DNA of 64,000 nt from Lycocorax pyrrhopterus obiensis. Taxonomy: Eukaryota; Chordata; Aves; Passeriformes; Paradisaeidae. How positions within the stretch are numbered: the first letter of the stretch is position 1; the number at the start of each line of letters is the position of its first letter. The translations under genes and the position numbers were made by a program. Where the stretch lies: the NCBI GenBank assembly GCA_014706295.1, contig JACSVZ010000001.1:115579111-115643110 (forward strand). The letters run 5' to 3'. Positions 49,301-62,216 of this stretch are shown piece by piece. The notes beneath the pieces were generated by a model. It was given only the letters and a program-made list of their open reading frames with translations. It ran no database searches and was not told the DNA's origin.

Positions 49301-52300
49301 TGAATAATGCCAGCCATGTTCTGCACTAGAGAGGTAATATTTTGCCATTTTAAATAAACATATGTAAACTTTTCTTTAGAAAAAATTATTTTAATAAATT
49401 TAGAAGGATTGTCATGATAGCAAAGGAACCTTTATTTACAAAAAACTGCAGACTGACTATTACCTAGTTCAATTCAGTGTCATTCCATCGATTCATGGAG
49501 GCTTTGTTGATTTATTGCAGTCATGGATCTCGTCCAACGTTGACAAATTCCACTTTAAATGAATTGTCAAAGAGGTTGCACTACCTCAGGTTTGGTTTTT
49601 CTATTATGCAATGAACTGATTGCATAACCTATTGAGTGAGGAATTTATGTATTCTCATTACTGAGGAATTATCTGCGATGCTTTATTGATGGATTTGTGT
49701 TGGGTAATCCATAATTATCGGTGGCTAAAAATGTCTGAAAAACTACCACAAAAAAGTCAATGAAAACATAGATGGAGAAAAAAGTAGTTCTGTATTTTGC
49801 CCAACCCAAAATGTGATATATAAAAGCCATTCCCTTCAGGCAGCTGAGGAGATAATCTATTTTGATAGCTCTTATCATGAATGTAGAGCCTTGGAAAAAT
49901 TGAATATTGCATTGGAGGCACCAAGAGGATGGAATGAGAAGTGGTCTTTCTTTGCCAGGAGCAAAAATGTCATTAGCACAGGAAGCAATCACTTCTCATT
50001 GATTGTGTGGCAAAATATGTTTTGTTACCTGTGAGGAGATTTTATTTGGAGATTCTGGCCCTTTGCATCCTGTTTGTGCTCCTTTCTCAAGAGAGAGCTC
50101 TGGAGCTGAAGTGAAGTAAATAGGCAATCCCTGCTTGGAGAACTGGCTGGTGAAATTTAGGAGATTTGACAGTAATTTTAATTTCTGCACTCTGGTCTAC
50201 TTTTGTTTTCTTTGGAGGGAAAAGCAAAGCAGTTCCCTGAACCTCAAAGCGTTTCTTCACAATCACATAGGAAGACCTGTTTACTTGGGCTTTTGAGCAA
50301 AGGGATCATGATGAAACTCATGTGTTGGAAAAGGAACTGTGATTTTATTTTGCTTTGCTTCGTAACATATCTGTCAGTCCTTCGAAGCACAGGTTTACTG
50401 TGTTGTGAAGGCTGGTACAGATGGAAATACACCCATTTTCCCTGCTGCATGTGCATCACCTGAGCAGCTCCCCCACCTTTATTGCTCGTTGGCCAGTTAT
50501 TTCCACAGGCCATGGGAGCACAAGTTTGAAGGGGGAATTGGATGAACAGGGGAAGAGTGACCTTGTGAGTGATGTTTTAGAAGATAATTCCCTGCCTGCA
50601 GGGTTTTGGGAGATGATATGAAAGGACAGTTGTGTGTCAGCTAGAATGGCTGCAACTTTTCTTCAGCTTCTGGAAGCATCAATTCCATAAGTGTGTCAGC
50701 TGTCTGTATCATCTCCTTGCCCATTACCAGCAGCTGACTTTTCTCCTTCTAGTTTCATTATCCTTTAAATCACTCTTCATCAGTCAACCATTCCTTCATA
50801 TTAAAACCTAGTGAGGGAAACATTTCTTACATCCCCCTGTCTGTTAGAACACAATTGGTTTAAACTCTTTCATGCAGGGGAAATGATTGAGAAGATGCGT
50901 TTTTCATCTTGGTGGTGTGGGTTTTTACTTTCACCTTCTGGGCATGAAACAATGCAGATTCAGTAAATAGATCTAAGTGTGTGTAATGAGAATTATTTCA
51001 GTGCTTTAGGTTCATTAGTCTCACAGTGTGAACTTTAATAAAAATGAGTTTGGCTAGATTAGATGTAATTACAGCAATTTGAGTTAAAATTTGTGTACTC
51101 TTACATACTTATAAAAAGGGTGATTATTTTAAAAGTATATTTGGGTAAATGACAGAGAATAACATGCATGGCTGTCATACACATCAGTGACTGTAATTCT
51201 TAGTTTACAGGAAAGGAATTTTTAATCACTGGGCCCAGTGTTCACTTCACTCTCTAATTAGACGAAAATATGGATAGTCCACCTTTAATAACCATGATCC
51301 TTACGTAAAGTCTATACTTTATGTGTAGGCACGGAGGTAGGACAATGATCTCACAGTGGAGCATTCAAACATTTTCACTGTTTGCACATGGTGCAGAAGT
51401 CACTGAACTGGTGCCCAAACTTGTGTGTAATTGAGACAATCTGTGTTCTCTACACATTATGGCTAATGGTGATGGTCTCACCAGCGCTGGAGGTGCTGAA
51501 GGGCATCTTTAGCTGAAGGGCAAGAAGGATCTACACACCACAGCACAGAGAAAGCAGATTAATTTACCCTGGCAGGTCTGAATAACCCACAGATCTTGGC
51601 AGTAACATCTACCCACCTTGCCTGAAACATCCCTTTCACCATTTTTTTTTTTTTTCCCCTCCTCTTTCCCCACAGGATTTTCTCACTGTAGTGGGAGGAA
51701 GGCATCAGACCTGAAACACCCTGAAGAGTGTGAGGTACCACAGCCAGGCCCAGAGTCCCCTGTTCTTTGCCAGCTTTTATTTGCATGGTACTGCAGCACT
51801 ATGTGATGCCCACAAAAAAAACACACATAGCATTCTGAGATCAAATCTGATTATCAATGTCTTTTACCAATAAAACACTGCAGATCTGCAGACTAGCATT
51901 GCTTAGGGAACTTGCAAGTACAACACAAAATTTCCCAACACTGTGCAGCCAAATTACTCATCCAGTCTACATGTGAAGGACACTTTGGAGGGCAAGATGG
52001 CCTTCTGCTGTTTTGCAGTCTTTCTGTCTCCATCTCTCTTTGCTGTTCAAAACTACTAAAAAAGGATAAAAAACTTGTGCTAGCAACTAACTTCAACACA
52101 GAAAAAATGCCTGGTTGGTGCCTTCTGTGAGAGCCTGATAGTGCCGTTGTTTGAGGCACTAACTGCAATCAAAAGTAGAACAGTTCTCCTCTGGTTGTTC
52201 TTAAAAGGTAAGGAGAAGTAAACAACCATAAATAGTGAAAAGATAACAAACTCAGAGGAACCCACCGCTTCAAAATCTGAAAATACTGGAGAAAGCCTTT

Positions 52301-54036
52301 GTCTGAAAAAACTGTGATTTCTTTCAGTTCAAAGTGTGACCAAACAGAGCGGACTGAGTGACCTCCACAGGAACAGAAAGGTATGTGGAGTATTATATCT
52401 CTAACAAGCAGAAAACCCGTGCATGTTTGATATGAGTAATACACAAACTGTGTTCCATTCACACTCAACTTGATGAAGGTCATGTCTGGGAACTCGAAAT
52501 TTTGAGAATCAGACAGCTCAGACAGTTTAAGCATGTCTAATTGCAAGCCCATAACATCATGACATTTGGGTTTGAAGGTGGCATGAATGTCTAAGAACCA
52601 AAATATTGCTTTGCTTTTTAAGAAGCTCACGTCCTATGATGAAGCTGTTTCTTTCACTAGGCAGGACAGATTAGACCAATCCAAGCACAACATTCTTGAA
52701 GTTACAGGTTTGAGACATAAAAAGACAAAGCAGTATTAGATTTACACTTTGTGAATGTCCTGGACTAGTAGCTAAAAGTAATTTAGGTGATAAACAGTGC
52801 AGTTATTCAACACTTGATATCACCAGTAATCATTTTAAAAATCACTCTGTGTCTCTGCACAGTTTGCCAAGCAGCAGTATTTGCTTCTTCCCGTAATTCA
52901 GATTCCCCTGGGAGATGCTGTTTTTACAGGAGGCAGGAATTAGCAGCACTGTTCAAGCAGGCCTGAAGTTCTGGAGGAGGGAGCAGCTAAGAAAAATGAG
53001 ATTGCCTTAAATGGGGATCATGAACACAGGCAGCCAGGGGCTAAAACAAGTGTGGCTAAATACACAATATGTTTTTATTTTGTGCTCTGAAACTTGTCAA
53101 TATGTAAACTGAAAAAAACCCCAGAAAATCAACGCGTAAACATCCATCACTCCCTGCAGGAAATATTTAGCACCCTCTGAATTTCAAAAGGTTAGCCTCT
53201 TAACCCTGTGCTTGTGGTTTGAAATGGATGGAAGCCACCATCTGTTTTAAAGACAATGAAATTTTATCCAATTCCATTTACAGATTGAAGATAAACTGGG
53301 ATGATTTCTTGAGCCCATTGCTGAGTAACACAGTCTCCATATATGACAGTCCAGAGGTTTGGATTCCAACAAACTATTTGAAAGTGTACACTTTATTTCT
53401 TCTTTTTAACCTACAGATCACTGCTATCTCAATTAAAATTTAGTTTGTGTTTGTTTGTTTGTTTGTTTGTTTTCCACCCACTTTCAGCTCCTGGCTGTTT
53501 TGCTAGCTCAGTGATTTTGCAATTTATTTTCTAGTGAGAAAATATGGATTCATAACTACAGGCCTAAAATTAATTAGATATAGAAATAATATGACAGCTA
53601 TTGATATGCTTTTCATGGAGAGAAATCTTCAAAAAGAGAGGTTCAGACAGAAAGACAATAAGCAGAAGATCCCCATTCCTCCCCTGGAAGGCCATGAAGG
53701 AAAGCAGTTTTACAGAATAAACCTGTGAGACTCTCCAGAAAGAATAAAGGGCAAAGCAGCCCCAGTCAAACATGACCAAAGAAATAACTTCCCAGTGTCC
53801 TCTGGCAACTACAAGCCCATTCAGGGATCACTTTAAGAAAGGTATTACCTGCTCAGTGCACAGAAAATGATGATGGGAATATGATCTGCTGTGCTTGCTG
53901 GTTCCTCTAATGGTGACTCCACTTTGAGGCAGATTTTCAAAAGTTTACCAAGCCAATGCATATCCTTTCCCCTCAGTTTGCAACCTGCAGGCACTTCCTT
54001 TCTCCAGTGTCTTCACCCACCTTATTTCAGTCTTTC
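46361..54036. other. Gene-free AT-rich sequence
   Basis: No gene is recognised. T-runs occur at about 47045-47058 and 51641-51655. Two splice-bounded short segments (48682-48726 on the minus strand and 51676-51734 on the plus strand) were considered and rejected as likely chance. A small GGCTGCCT duplication lies near 48278-48298. Confidence 0.45.
53443..53474. repeat. (GTTT)n microsatellite
   Basis: About seven GTTT units with one variant (GTGT) near the left end. A simple tetranucleotide repeat. Confidence 0.92.
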
Positions 54037-54041
54037 TCAGC
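54037..54041. repeat. Target-site duplication, left copy (TCAGC)
   Basis: The 5 bp TCAGC immediately left of the LTR is repeated exactly at 54665-54669. The match does not extend to a sixth base. Confidence 0.88.
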
Positions 54042-54664
54042 TGTGCTGGTTTGGCCAAAATCTAGTAATATATCCCCTGAGAAAAAACCAGGTTACAACC
54101 ACCTTTCCCCCCACCAGGTTCGGGAAAAAAGGAAATTTTTCCTCGAAGGAAAGTGAAATAAATAAAAACTATTTATTTTAACACACACACAGGAAAAGGA
54201 TAATAATGCTAAATAATGAAATGAAATCTCTCGCTATAGAGAGAAACCTGGGGAGATTTCAGAGTCCTTCTGTAGGTGTGGTCTCTCTCCTCCTCGGAGC
54301 TGGGTCGGCGAGGGCCCACCCCCGGGCCTCGGGGAAAAATTCTCCCGATGTGTTCTGATGTTGTTGAACAGTCCAGAAGAGGAGAAAAAACCAAAGTCCC
54401 AGGAAACAAAGTTCAGCTTTCCGTCTCATGCCAAGAGGGAAAAAAACCAGCTGGCTGAAGCAAGCAAGCAGGGTGCTCCCTCTCCGCTACCCACAGCCAG
54501 AGAACGCAGAGGAGTGTAATCTCTGTGTCCTTGAGAAGCTGCTTTGAAAAGTTCATTTGGTTTTTTTTCCTCAAGTTCAGTTTAAAGGCACAGAAAAGGC
54601 ACAAAATTACTTTTTGGGCATAGAGCATGATAGGGGATACACATGATAGGGTCACCCCAAGACA
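54042..54664 (-). mobile_element. Complete solo LTR of an endogenous retrovirus, minus orientation
   Basis: The 623-bp element begins TGTGCTGGTTTGGCC and ends CACCCCAAGACA on the plus strand, giving the TG/CA termini of retroviral LTRs, and it is flanked by perfect 5-bp duplications TCAGC. Read on the minus strand it starts TGTCTTGGGGTGACC. A minus-strand AATAAA lies at 54172-54177, about 130 bp from the 3' terminus, fitting an R/U5 boundary. No internal retroviral sequence flanks it, so it formed by recombination between two LTRs. A 5-bp duplication suits ERVL-like or some ERV1 elements. The wording resembles an abundant songbird LTR that I remember, and exact family naming needs a search. 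A CpG-rich patch (54294-54350) sits in its middle. Confidence 0.9.
54172..54177 (-). promoter_or_regulatory. Poly(A) signal of the solo LTR
   Basis: TTTATT on the plus strand reads AATAAA on the minus strand, in the expected R/U5 part of the minus-oriented LTR. Whether it is used is unknown. Confidence 0.45.
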
Positions 54665-54669
54665 TCAGC
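54665..54669. repeat. Target-site duplication, right copy (TCAGC)
   Basis: Exact copy of 54037-54041 immediately after the LTR terminus CA. It confirms integration rather than rearrangement. Confidence 0.88.
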
Positions 54670-57600
54670 TCAGGCTGTTAGGAAACTGGAGATGATTCAT
54701 ACATCTAATCTGAAGTCACTCAGATCCTGGGTGGATTTGGGTCAGCTGTGGCCACTTGGGGAATGTTACTCTTTTTCTGCCATGGGAGAACAGTTATATA
54801 TATGATTAAATTTGATTCTGATGATACATTAACCAAAAATTAATGTTTGCTAAATGACCTGTGTTTTAGGAAGAAAGAGGTGTTCTGCATGTGTATGGAG
54901 GCAACACAATAAAGTCCTCATCTGTCAGGGGCTAAAGCAAAAGAACTGGGTGGATCTGTTTGATTTCCCAGAATGGCAAGCTATGGAGAATCTTGGCCTT
55001 GTGCATGTCTGGCTGCAGAAGTGATTTACTGTGTAGGACTGGATGCCATAAAATCCCTGTGCCTGCTACACTCAGTGTAGAGTGAACAGAAGACAAAAGT
55101 GACTTCAGCACAGCTTTTAGTGAAAGCACCCTTGCTGCCCGTCCTTCAGGGTACCAATGACTCCTTTTCTATTTCGTGAGGAAAGTTAATCATTGCAATT
55201 TTATGTTTACCATCTACTCCCAATTCCTTAGAGACAGGAACAGCATGATCTCATTTTGGGACACTTCTACCTTTTACAAGGGATGGCATGACACAGTAAT
55301 TCCATGTTTGTCTCCATGCATCAGTGGAAAAACTGTAAGCATCTATCTTACTGCATACAGAAGGCCCAGCTCCACAGAAAAAGAAAAACAATTGTAATCT
55401 ATAGATTTTATATCTTTTTCAGGCCAATTCCTATGTTTATTTTGTTGCTATGCCTTGTCTGGTTTCTCCTAGGGACTGAATGTAGATCTTCTCTTTTGGG
55501 TGATTGACAGAATATGTGGTTAGACAAGTCTTTTTAGAGTCAGACATAACCCCAGCAGAAGGGATCTCAGGAAAAACACTGACTTTTTTATAGCATGAAC
55601 CTCCCTTTCCCCTGGGTACCATCCTATTACAGTCATTGCTGACAGAATAAAGAACTGTCTAAACAACAAGGTTCAAAATAAAACTCAGGAAGCTCTTGTG
55701 AAACATGAAAGCTCTGTGCTTCAAAATTCTGGACCGAGGAGAGCACAATACATGCCCGGTGAAAAGTTTGGAGGGGAAAAAAAAATGAAAGAAATCAAAC
55801 CCCTGTGTTGAAACAAAGCAAGCTGTAAGAAATATTTACTATGCTTCAGATTAACTGTAGTCTAATGCCCACAGTGAACTCATTTGCAGTGGCATATATA
55901 AACTGAAATGTTAATCAGGAGAGGGACGGGAGGAGGGAAAAGGCAGTGCGCGAGAACAGCTCTGGGTTATGTCACCGCTCCCTCTGTTGAAGGTGACAGA
56001 CAGGGAACAGAAAAACCCTGAAAGCCAGGAGAACAGCGAGGCATATTTAATACCTGCTACGCCAGAATCCCTGCTAGGGCAGCGTTTGGCAATCTCAGAG
56101 CCAAGAAATGGAGAGAAAAGTAGTGGGTGGGAAGATCGTACCCAAAGGGAGAAATTCCTTACATGCCAGCCGTTTGCTTGATGGCAAAGTGAAGAGGACA
56201 AACACTTTGGATGGCCCCATCTCAGCCCGAAGCTTGTCACATGTAAAGAATCTTTTCTAGGATGAATACTTAATTAGTTTTAAGGGATTATGAACCTTGT
56301 GGTTATAATTTTCACTTTCCTATGCACCACTTGCTACAAGTGAAAACTAGCACCTCGGTGTGGAAATTCTTTGATTCCTCATCGATTTCACTGAGGCAAA
56401 ACCATCTTGTTCAGAGGACTGAGATGATCCAGACTGCTGAAGCACCATTTTACACCATATCTAATGTGTCATTTGAGTTTGACTGACACGGTACAGCAGG
56501 GCCTCGTTACCCAGATTCCTTGTCAGCCTCTAGAGCATCATGGGTCGCTGTATCATACCTGCAACTTGTGTATATACCATTATATTGTATATATTTAGGA
56601 ACTCCTTAATAATTTTTCTTTGCCTTGGTCCTTTATGTTGTCACTGTATTAGTCTACTGTGTTATTTTAATTGGAAAATGGTAATTCTACTTATTCCTCA
56701 AAGACTGTTGAATTACTGATGACATCTGCATAATATATCCTTACATTTTCTAATGTTTACTAACCCAAATTTATGTTTTGTTAAATATTTCAGTGATATC
56801 CCTGAGAACTTACTCAAGGCTTTTTCTTTTTTTTGAGTAATTGAATTCATTGTCATAATTTTACCTATTTAATTCTGCAATTATTATAAATATAAGGGAG
56901 ATTTATTTCTATATAAAACTTAATTCCTGCTACCAGGAAGTAGAGAAGGAAGCAGGGAAGGGGTTGATCATTCTCAAATCCCATTTTTACATAAGGGTTA
57001 TTAATGAATGCACTTTTTTTCCAGAGTAGCATCTCATTCAAGTAGCTTGAAAGATTTTATAGTTTGAGAATTGTCTTGTGTTCTGTCAAACAAAAATAAA
57101 TACCATGAAATAATTCATATAGCACAGAGTGTTTATAACCTAGTAACAATAAGAGATTGTATTTCTGAAGTGTAATAGTACCATTGATAAAGGTAAGAGA
57201 AGACAGGAGAGCAGTGTGCAGGTTTTTACAGAAATGTATTTTGCAATAAGCACTGCTTCAGGCAATGCTTTTTTTCTGATATAAATCAATTTATTTTGGC
57301 AATCAGCAGATACCTTCACTGTGCCTACTCAAAACAGAGACAATAGTTATTTAAGTGTACGAATACAAGCCCACAGTGACAAATTCAGCTCTCCTTCAGA
57401 TGTTCACCATCGAAGTAAATTAATTGGAAGGTCTGAAATATCCCATTGGTCTGTTATGGAGTGGTTTATGGCTTCTAAAAATGGGAACCAGGATTTAAGT
57501 ATTGAGTCCCATTTTGCAGTATGTCATTTTACACAGTTTCTCAGACTTCCACAAATCCAAGAATACTGGAGGATTTAACCCATAGGTCCTTGGCCTGGGC

Positions 57601-60600
57601 ACTTATTAAATGGAACGCACTCAACAGTACAAAAATAGATATCAGCAAAGAAATTTCTGTCTCCATTTTTAACTGTGCTGCCAAGATATATCCTACTCTG
57701 TTACTGCTGCATGCAAATCTGAACTCAGCTTCATCCCTGACTGCAGCACAGCTTCAAGAGATGCACGTGCACACACAGGGACTGTCCTACATCCTGCCTC
57801 AGGACCTCCTAATCTCGTGCTGAGCTGTGAGTCTGCCTGCTGACACAGGTGAGTTTTCTGAAACAACCAGCTGCAAGATTGCTTGTGGGGCTGGGAAACC
57901 AGGCATGTGATAGTTCCAGAGAAGTGTCTTAATAACGGAAATCAGTGCACACACTCTATTTTTTTCATAGGTTTTCGTGTGATCATTAATTTAATTTTAT
58001 CAAAATAGGATGTAGCTTTTCTATAAACTTGTGACAGGGCAGATCTTATTTAGCAATCAGAACCTGTTGTATCAGTCAGGATATCAGAGGGATATGAGTC
58101 AATATATTTAAAAACCTCCTCAGTGGATCCATTTTTAAGTTACTTCCACTCAGCAGTTGCCCTTCCTAAACTACTTTCAAATGACTGCATTGCTTAAGTT
58201 CAATTTCAATAACTGCTAAATAGCACTTTGTTCAGTGACATGCATGAGTTAAACTCCACATTATTATCACTTGGAATAACTTTCTATGGATTCACTCGTT
58301 GCATGGTCTTGAAAGGTTTCCATGAAAAGAGGCTGCTTGATTTCTGTATGGAAATCTGACATTTAGAGTATGAGGCAAATGAGCTGTAAAGAGGATGGGT
58401 CAAATAACATCAGTGGGTTTTAAGTACCTTCCTGTTTATTGGAAGCATGACATTGATTAGAAGCATGAAGCAGTGATGCTAATTTATAATTTCTGCTTAT
58501 TGACTTGCACACAGCTGGTTTGGGAGGGGCAGTCTTCAAAGATTTACAAACACCCAGAGAAAGTGGCCAGTCAGTGCATTTACCTTTCTGTCACATCATT
58601 ATTAACACCATCGACAACACTCCCTACCGACTTCTCCCCCCCACTCCTGTAAAACAAGGCGCATTTAGAAAGGGTTTGAAAGGAAGTGACCAGTTTTGGG
58701 CACCCCACCTCTACCCCAGCTTGGTGCCTGTCACACTTGGTAGCCCGTGTCAGCGGACACCAATCCGAGCTGCCTGCCGGGAGAGGAGGATGCCCGTGCT
58801 CGCACAGCTCCGGTGGGTGTCAGTCACTATGGGCACCCTCTGCCTGCTCCAGCGACAGCAATGCCAGTCTGTTCTCCTGAAAGGCAAATGCTGCAGAGCA
58901 ATTCCTTCCAGCTCTGCTGCAGGAAAGAAGTTTTGCCCACATGTATTTTCCTCTTTGCTTCCTTTCTTATATTTCATGCAAATACGCAAATTTTCCATGC
59001 ACTTGAAGGTAAAATAACTTCCTGAGGAAAGAAAACAGAAGGATCTATTAATTTTTGGTACAAACTCTGTGTGTTTGGCTTTTCTTATAAACAAACATGT
59101 CATGCTTGCTGGAATAAAAATGCATATTTCACATGTAACTGTCAACTCCGTGGATAATTATGCTTTCTTTATGATAAATAAGAAACCAAATTTCATGGAA
59201 ATAAAACTTGAACACAAAATGTGGCCAATATTTGGTGTGTTACTTATCAGCTGGTAGAGTTTATGAGGAAATACATGTGAGCAGTTTATGAGGAGGAAAA
59301 ATAAAAGTATAAGGCATTAGCCACTTATGATACATGGTAATGCTCCAACTGATGTTGTGTGCTACTAAAAATTCTATGACACATGAGCAATAATTACCTT
59401 AACTGCTTTGAATCGTTTACAAGCTCTCTATAATTTATAGCTCAAGCTTTATGAAACTTCTAAAGTTAGAAAAAAATCAGGCTGAAACTGTAAGCACAGG
59501 AGACTTCTCCAGTAGTTCCTTTGTTACACTATATAATAATGAACACATTCATATGAGCATGCAGTAATATGTTTGCCAAAATAAGATGAAGTTCTTCATT
59601 TCCTCTGCAGTCTTGAATTTTACTTTTTCACATAACTCTAAAAGGCAGAAATTTCATTGGTAAGCTGACTACTGGTTAATGAGTGCACATCCTTTATTCC
59701 CTTTTTTCTTTATAGAGGTGTCACTGAAATGTCTCTGAAAAACAGCTGGAACTTGCAAAGTTCTGGATAATAAACATACCCTGTTTGGATGAGGCAGAAG
59801 GATGATATGTCTTTTAAACTGCAGTGTAGAATAAAGATGTACAAGATTGGGTAAACATTCAAAGCACTCTGGAAATGGTAGCACACGGGTTTAGACAATT
59901 TTGTTCACAAAAAAGTATTGTTCAAAATGACGTTGTGAAAGCAAATTAATTCAGCTAATTAGCATGGACCAGAAAAGGTCAGGAAAAAATTTACACTGAA
60001 ATTTGTGTCTCACATACACACTTCATTTTCATTTCAGCTTGCTTTTGCAAGATGTTATAAAGATAAATAGAAAAGGCGCCTTTTGGAAAATGTTTCCTGT
60101 CATAAAAATCAGTGCCCACTATTAAATATTAATGTATAGTACACACTGAAAGGACAATAGCAATTAGAGATCTCTAGTACTTTAAAAATATTTCCTCATA
60201 CTTTCAAAAATGGAGTAAAAATGAGGAACTAGGAGAAGCCAAAGCTGGAATATTAAAACAAAATACAGACAAATAGGTTTCCAGATTAATTCCATACATT
60301 GTACTGGCATTCTGTCATGGTGAAAACCATGGTGAGAACACTATAGAACAGAAGGTTTTATAAATGGAGCAAAGCTGGAAACATTTCAAGTGGATGTAAA
60401 CTGACTTTCTCATCTACAAGAATAAAATAAATAGTTCAAAATAATTACTGTTCTTTGTTTCTCGAAAGTGTTCCAGAGAAATCATAATTTACAGGAGTCT
60501 AAGGAAATTTGGAGTGGACAAAAATAATGCTACAAATTATGAGGTGAAATGTCCACTTTCCTTCTGTAACTCTGCCCCTGACACAGGGAATTGTTTTTGT

Positions 60601-61983
60601 CAAGTCATTTGTGTTTCCTTGGGCTAGACACTTGTTTTTGATGCCAATGGAAATGACATTTGTTTACTCCATAGAAGTGGCCTAGTAAAGGGATCTGTAC
60701 ATTCAGGAAAATTTAAAAATGCTGCACAAAGGAGCATTTTGAACCTATTGAGCTGTGACTCTGGGAATTTCATTTTTAAGCCTATCTTTATCTCTTTATG
60801 CCACTTTGGTCATTTCAACTCTTTGTTCTTTATTTTCTCCTACAATTCAGCTCCAAAATAGGAGGGGTTTTGCTATTTTCAAGAGTTTTCCAGCCATGAC
60901 TAAAACCAGCAGAGAAGGGAAGAGTCCAGGAAAAGCTAGTTTTGAATTCTGCATGCAGGCAGTACTTTAATGTTTGTCATTTAGAATAATTTTCATATAA
61001 AATGGGTCTCTGGGAGTGGCCCTTGCTGGGGATCAGTACAGCCTCCTGTTCTGGAAAAAGGGGGAGTTTCCCTTCCTCCCTTTGTTCCCTTCTCCTCTAG
61101 GCTGATAAATGAAAATGAGCCAATGTTAGCAAGAGTTTTCCAGTCAAGCATTTAAAGTAATGCAGGTCACATTAAGAGAGCACTCACATAATCTGCTGGA
61201 TCTGCTGTGGTGGTGACCAAAAGGAAAGAAATGGGGCAAATCTCCTCATTAAGAGAGGGCTGATGCTGCTTTGTCAGCAGGCACTGGGGGAGGATGCATG
61301 ACCGTGACCTCAGCTAAGTGGAATTGGGACAGAAAGCCTGCACTGATCCTTAAAACTGTTCAGCAGCTCAATCTAGGGCACCTCCATCTTTCAGGGCAGC
61401 CTGGGAGAAGCAGATTTAAGTGTACAGCTGTGGGTCCATTTTATATTTCTCTATTGTCTCCTATTAAAGGCATCTGGCCTGTGCTTGACACAGTGATGAA
61501 ATTAAATATATGTATCCAGAGGAGGATATGTCACTTCCCCAATCAAGGTTAGGAAAGGATTACCTCAGAAAGAACATCTTCCAGGGGCTGGGTTGTCAAA
61601 CACAGCACCTGCAGCAAATAGAGAGACAATTTACTTTTTTTCTGTTGATCTAGGTCTCAATTTCTCTCTTTCACTTGCAGTTTCAGGGCTGTTTTTTCTT
61701 CATGCTACGGTATTTTATGTCACTGAGATGAAATTTGCCACCTTTCTCCAAACAACTGCTCAAATTGGATGCCATTCTCACCTAACAAGCATTGTAAAAG
61801 TTATTAGATGGTTTGTAATATCCAAATAACTTACATTCACAACAGATCTTCATCCTTTAATAGTTGGAATTCTTGTGTCAGGTTAAATGTGATAGGAATG
61901 CAAGGGTGAAAATCCATGTTTTTAGCAACTTTGAAAAATTGAAAACACAATTTAGTCATTATCCTGAGTTACAAATGGGGAAA
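54670..61983. other. Gene-free AT-rich sequence with one CpG cluster
   Basis: No gene is recognised. The open frame 58505-59017 overlaps a CpG-richer patch but has no known domain. The region 55911-56240 is GC-richer with several CpGs and no other sign of function. The rest is AT-rich unique DNA. Confidence 0.45.
58746..58853. other. Local CpG cluster
   Basis: Eight CpGs fall in about 108 bp, with three more between 58612 and 58661. The surrounding 5 kb is CpG-poor. It is below the size of a CpG island. It may be a GC-rich repeat fragment or a small regulatory element. Confidence 0.4.
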
Positions 61984-62216
61984 CAGAAGAAATGTTTCAT
62001 AACAAAAAGAGTAGCAAAGCTGGTAATCTGAGGAAAGCTTTCTTGTTTTTTATGCTCTCACTGGATTATTTATCTAAGTCATTTTTTTAAAGCACAAATG
62101 AAATAAATGTTTCCTAAGAGAAGGAGCAGCAAAATTGGCCATCTGAGGAAAGATTTCTTTCTTGCTCTTCTTGTTGTTTACTGGATTATTTGTCTCAGTC
62201 ACTTTTTTACATACAG
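61984..62216 (+). repeat. Diverged direct tandem duplication, two ~115-120-bp units
   Basis: Unit one (61984-62097) and unit two (62098-62216) share, in order, 'aaatgtttc', 'agcaaa', 'atctgaggaaag', 'tttctt', 'actggattattt' and 'agtca-tttttta'. The spacing of matching words grows from 115 bp at the start to 120 bp near the end, so small indels have accumulated. By eye identity is around 75%, so this is an old local duplication. The start of unit one ('acaaatggggaaacagaag' then 'agtagcaaagctgg') recalls the reverse of MIR-type SINEs, but weakly. Confidence 0.8.

Noticed and set aside
51676..51734. 59-nt plus-strand exon after a long T/C tract
   Set aside because: The acceptor is strong but the donor (gtacca) is weak. 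Two of three frames have stops and the length is not frame-preserving.
58505..59017. 170-codon open frame as a gene
   Set aside because: No recognised domain. It overlaps a CpG patch, and other frames there are also open, as expected where stop codons are depleted by composition.
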